Shown here: positions 63,514 through 64,000 of the stretch, one piece after another
How positions within the stretch are numbered: position 1 is the first letter of the stretch
Layout: each line of letters starts with the position of its first letter
NCBI GenBank assembly: GCA_964235705.1
Contig: CAXSDP010000002.1
Location: forward strand, 71,634-135,633
Origin: RH-AL1 sp964235705
GTDB taxonomy: Bacteria; Pseudomonadota; Alphaproteobacteria; Rhizobiales; Beijerinckiaceae
DNA: 64,000 nt
Reading direction: 5' to 3'
Program-made: the position numbers and the translations under genes
Notes under the pieces: generated by a model
Databases searched by the model: none
Seen by the model: only the letters and a program-made list of their open reading frames with translations
What the model was told of the DNA's origin: nothing

Positions 63514-64000
63514 ATGAAATCAAGCCGAATGACGTTGTACATCCTCACGGCGATGATCCTCGGGATCGTCGTCGGTGGGATCGTTCACGCGCAGGTCGCC
63601 GATGCGGCCTCGCAAAAGTCCATCGCGGCCTATGTTTCGATCGGCAGCACGATCTTCCTGCGGCTGATCAAGATGATCATCGCGCCGCTCGTCTTCTCGA
63701 CCCTGGTCGTTGGTATCGGGCACATGGCGGACGCCGGAACGGTCGGTCGCGTCGGTGGCAAGGCGATGCTCTGGTTCGTCAGCGCTTCGCTCGTTTCGCT
63801 GACGCTGGGTCTCGTGCTGGTCAACCTGTTCGGACCGGGCGACGGCGTCCATAAGGCGGTGAGTGGCCTGAAGACCGGCATCGACGCGCATGCCATGTCG
63901 ATCGACGGTTTCGTGAAGCATGTGTTCCCCGATTCCGCCATCCGACCGATGGTGGACAACGAGATCCTGCAGATCGTGGTGTTCTCGCTGTTCTTCGGCG
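63514..64000 (+). CDS. Dicarboxylate/amino acid:cation symporter (truncated by window end)
   Basis: First 162 residues of a DAACS (DctA/GltP) transporter, with GGGGGG before the ATG at 63514. MTLYILTAMILGIVVGGIVH, then IGSTIFLRLIKMIIAPLVFS TLVVGIGHM, is the family start. VFPDSAIRPMVDNEILQIVV FSLFFG reaches the window edge. It would take up C4-dicarboxylates or glutamate with protons or sodium. The 198 bases before it hold no other gene. Confidence 0.92.
   Translation, partial: MKSSRMTLYILTAMILGIVVGGIVHAQVADAASQKSIAAYVSIGSTIFLRLIKMIIAPLVFSTLVVGIGHMADAGTVGRVGGKAMLWFVSASLVSLTLGLVLVNLFGPGDGVHKAVSGLKTGIDAHAMSIDGFVKHVFPDSAIRPMVDNEILQIVVFSLFFG

Overview
This is a high-GC chromosomal segment of an alphaproteobacterium, most likely order Hyphomicrobiales (Rhizobiales). 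The signs are gene content and order: hdaA beside an AI-2E-type permease and purMN; gyrA-coaD-two cyclophilins-queA-tgt as one run; a DUF177 protein-plsX-fabH-ihfA-MerR run; a Cbp3-type cytochrome bc1 chaperone divergent from bamE; a phasin, IalB, DUF1489, a RibB with a decayed GCH II half, and tig-clpP-clpX-lon. A family such as Methylobacteriaceae, Beijerinckiaceae or Lichenihabitantaceae fits, but that is inference. Two runs of exactly 100 N (17369-17468 and 45482-45581) are scaffold gaps, so this is a draft assembly. The first removes part of gyrA and the second removes the end of hspQ.

Layout. 0-5.4 kb: hdaA and a permease (-), purMN (+), ndk, a DoxX-like protein and two small proteins (-). 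5.8-9.6 kb: an ABC-F ATPase and an AsmA protein (+). 9.6-18.5 kb: a long minus-strand run with rnhA/thrB and tgt-queA-ppiB-ppiA-coaD-gyrA. 18.5-20.5 kb: small unknown genes, one with an in-frame stop. 20.6-25.4 kb: tRNA-Pro, merR, ihfA, fabH, plsX, DUF177 and the bc1 chaperone (-). 25.7-34.8 kb: bamE, ribB, a phosphodiester glycosidase, an SPL-type radical SAM protein, aroC, fabI, a sigma/anti-sigma pair and ygfZ. 35-42.9 kb: clpA-clpS, a phasin, a D,D-carboxypeptidase with a SPOR-like tail, a J-domain membrane protein, DUF1489 and a GST. 43-51.2 kb: a degenerate AMP-binding protein, ialB, hspQ, nnr, opgC with an overlapping SGNH hydrolase, and a multicopper-oxidase-like protein that lacks copper ligands. 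51.4-58.4 kb: tRNA-Leu and the proteostasis block tig-clpP-clpX-lon. 58.4-64 kb: an alpha/beta hydrolase, a complete polyamine-type ABC transporter and a truncated dicarboxylate symporter.

How the genes work together. Most are housekeeping: purine synthesis, phospholipid and fatty acid initiation (plsX, fabH, fabI), tRNA queuosine (queA, tgt), cell envelope (bamE, AsmA, D,D-carboxypeptidase, opgC) and proteolysis. ClpA/ClpS, ClpP, ClpX, Lon and HspQ together cover most of the cytosolic AAA+ protease system. A good sigma-32-like promoter lies before clpX, and a textbook intrinsic terminator follows lon.

The most unusual signal is a set of short imperfect tandem repeats, mostly with a 14-16 bp period and often with a CTTGG core. 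They are scattered over the window, both between genes and in frame inside coding ends (fabI, the ABC-F linker, two signal peptides). Several share near-identical units between distant loci. Other points of interest are alternative hairpins in the gyrA leader and several catalytically degenerate family members.
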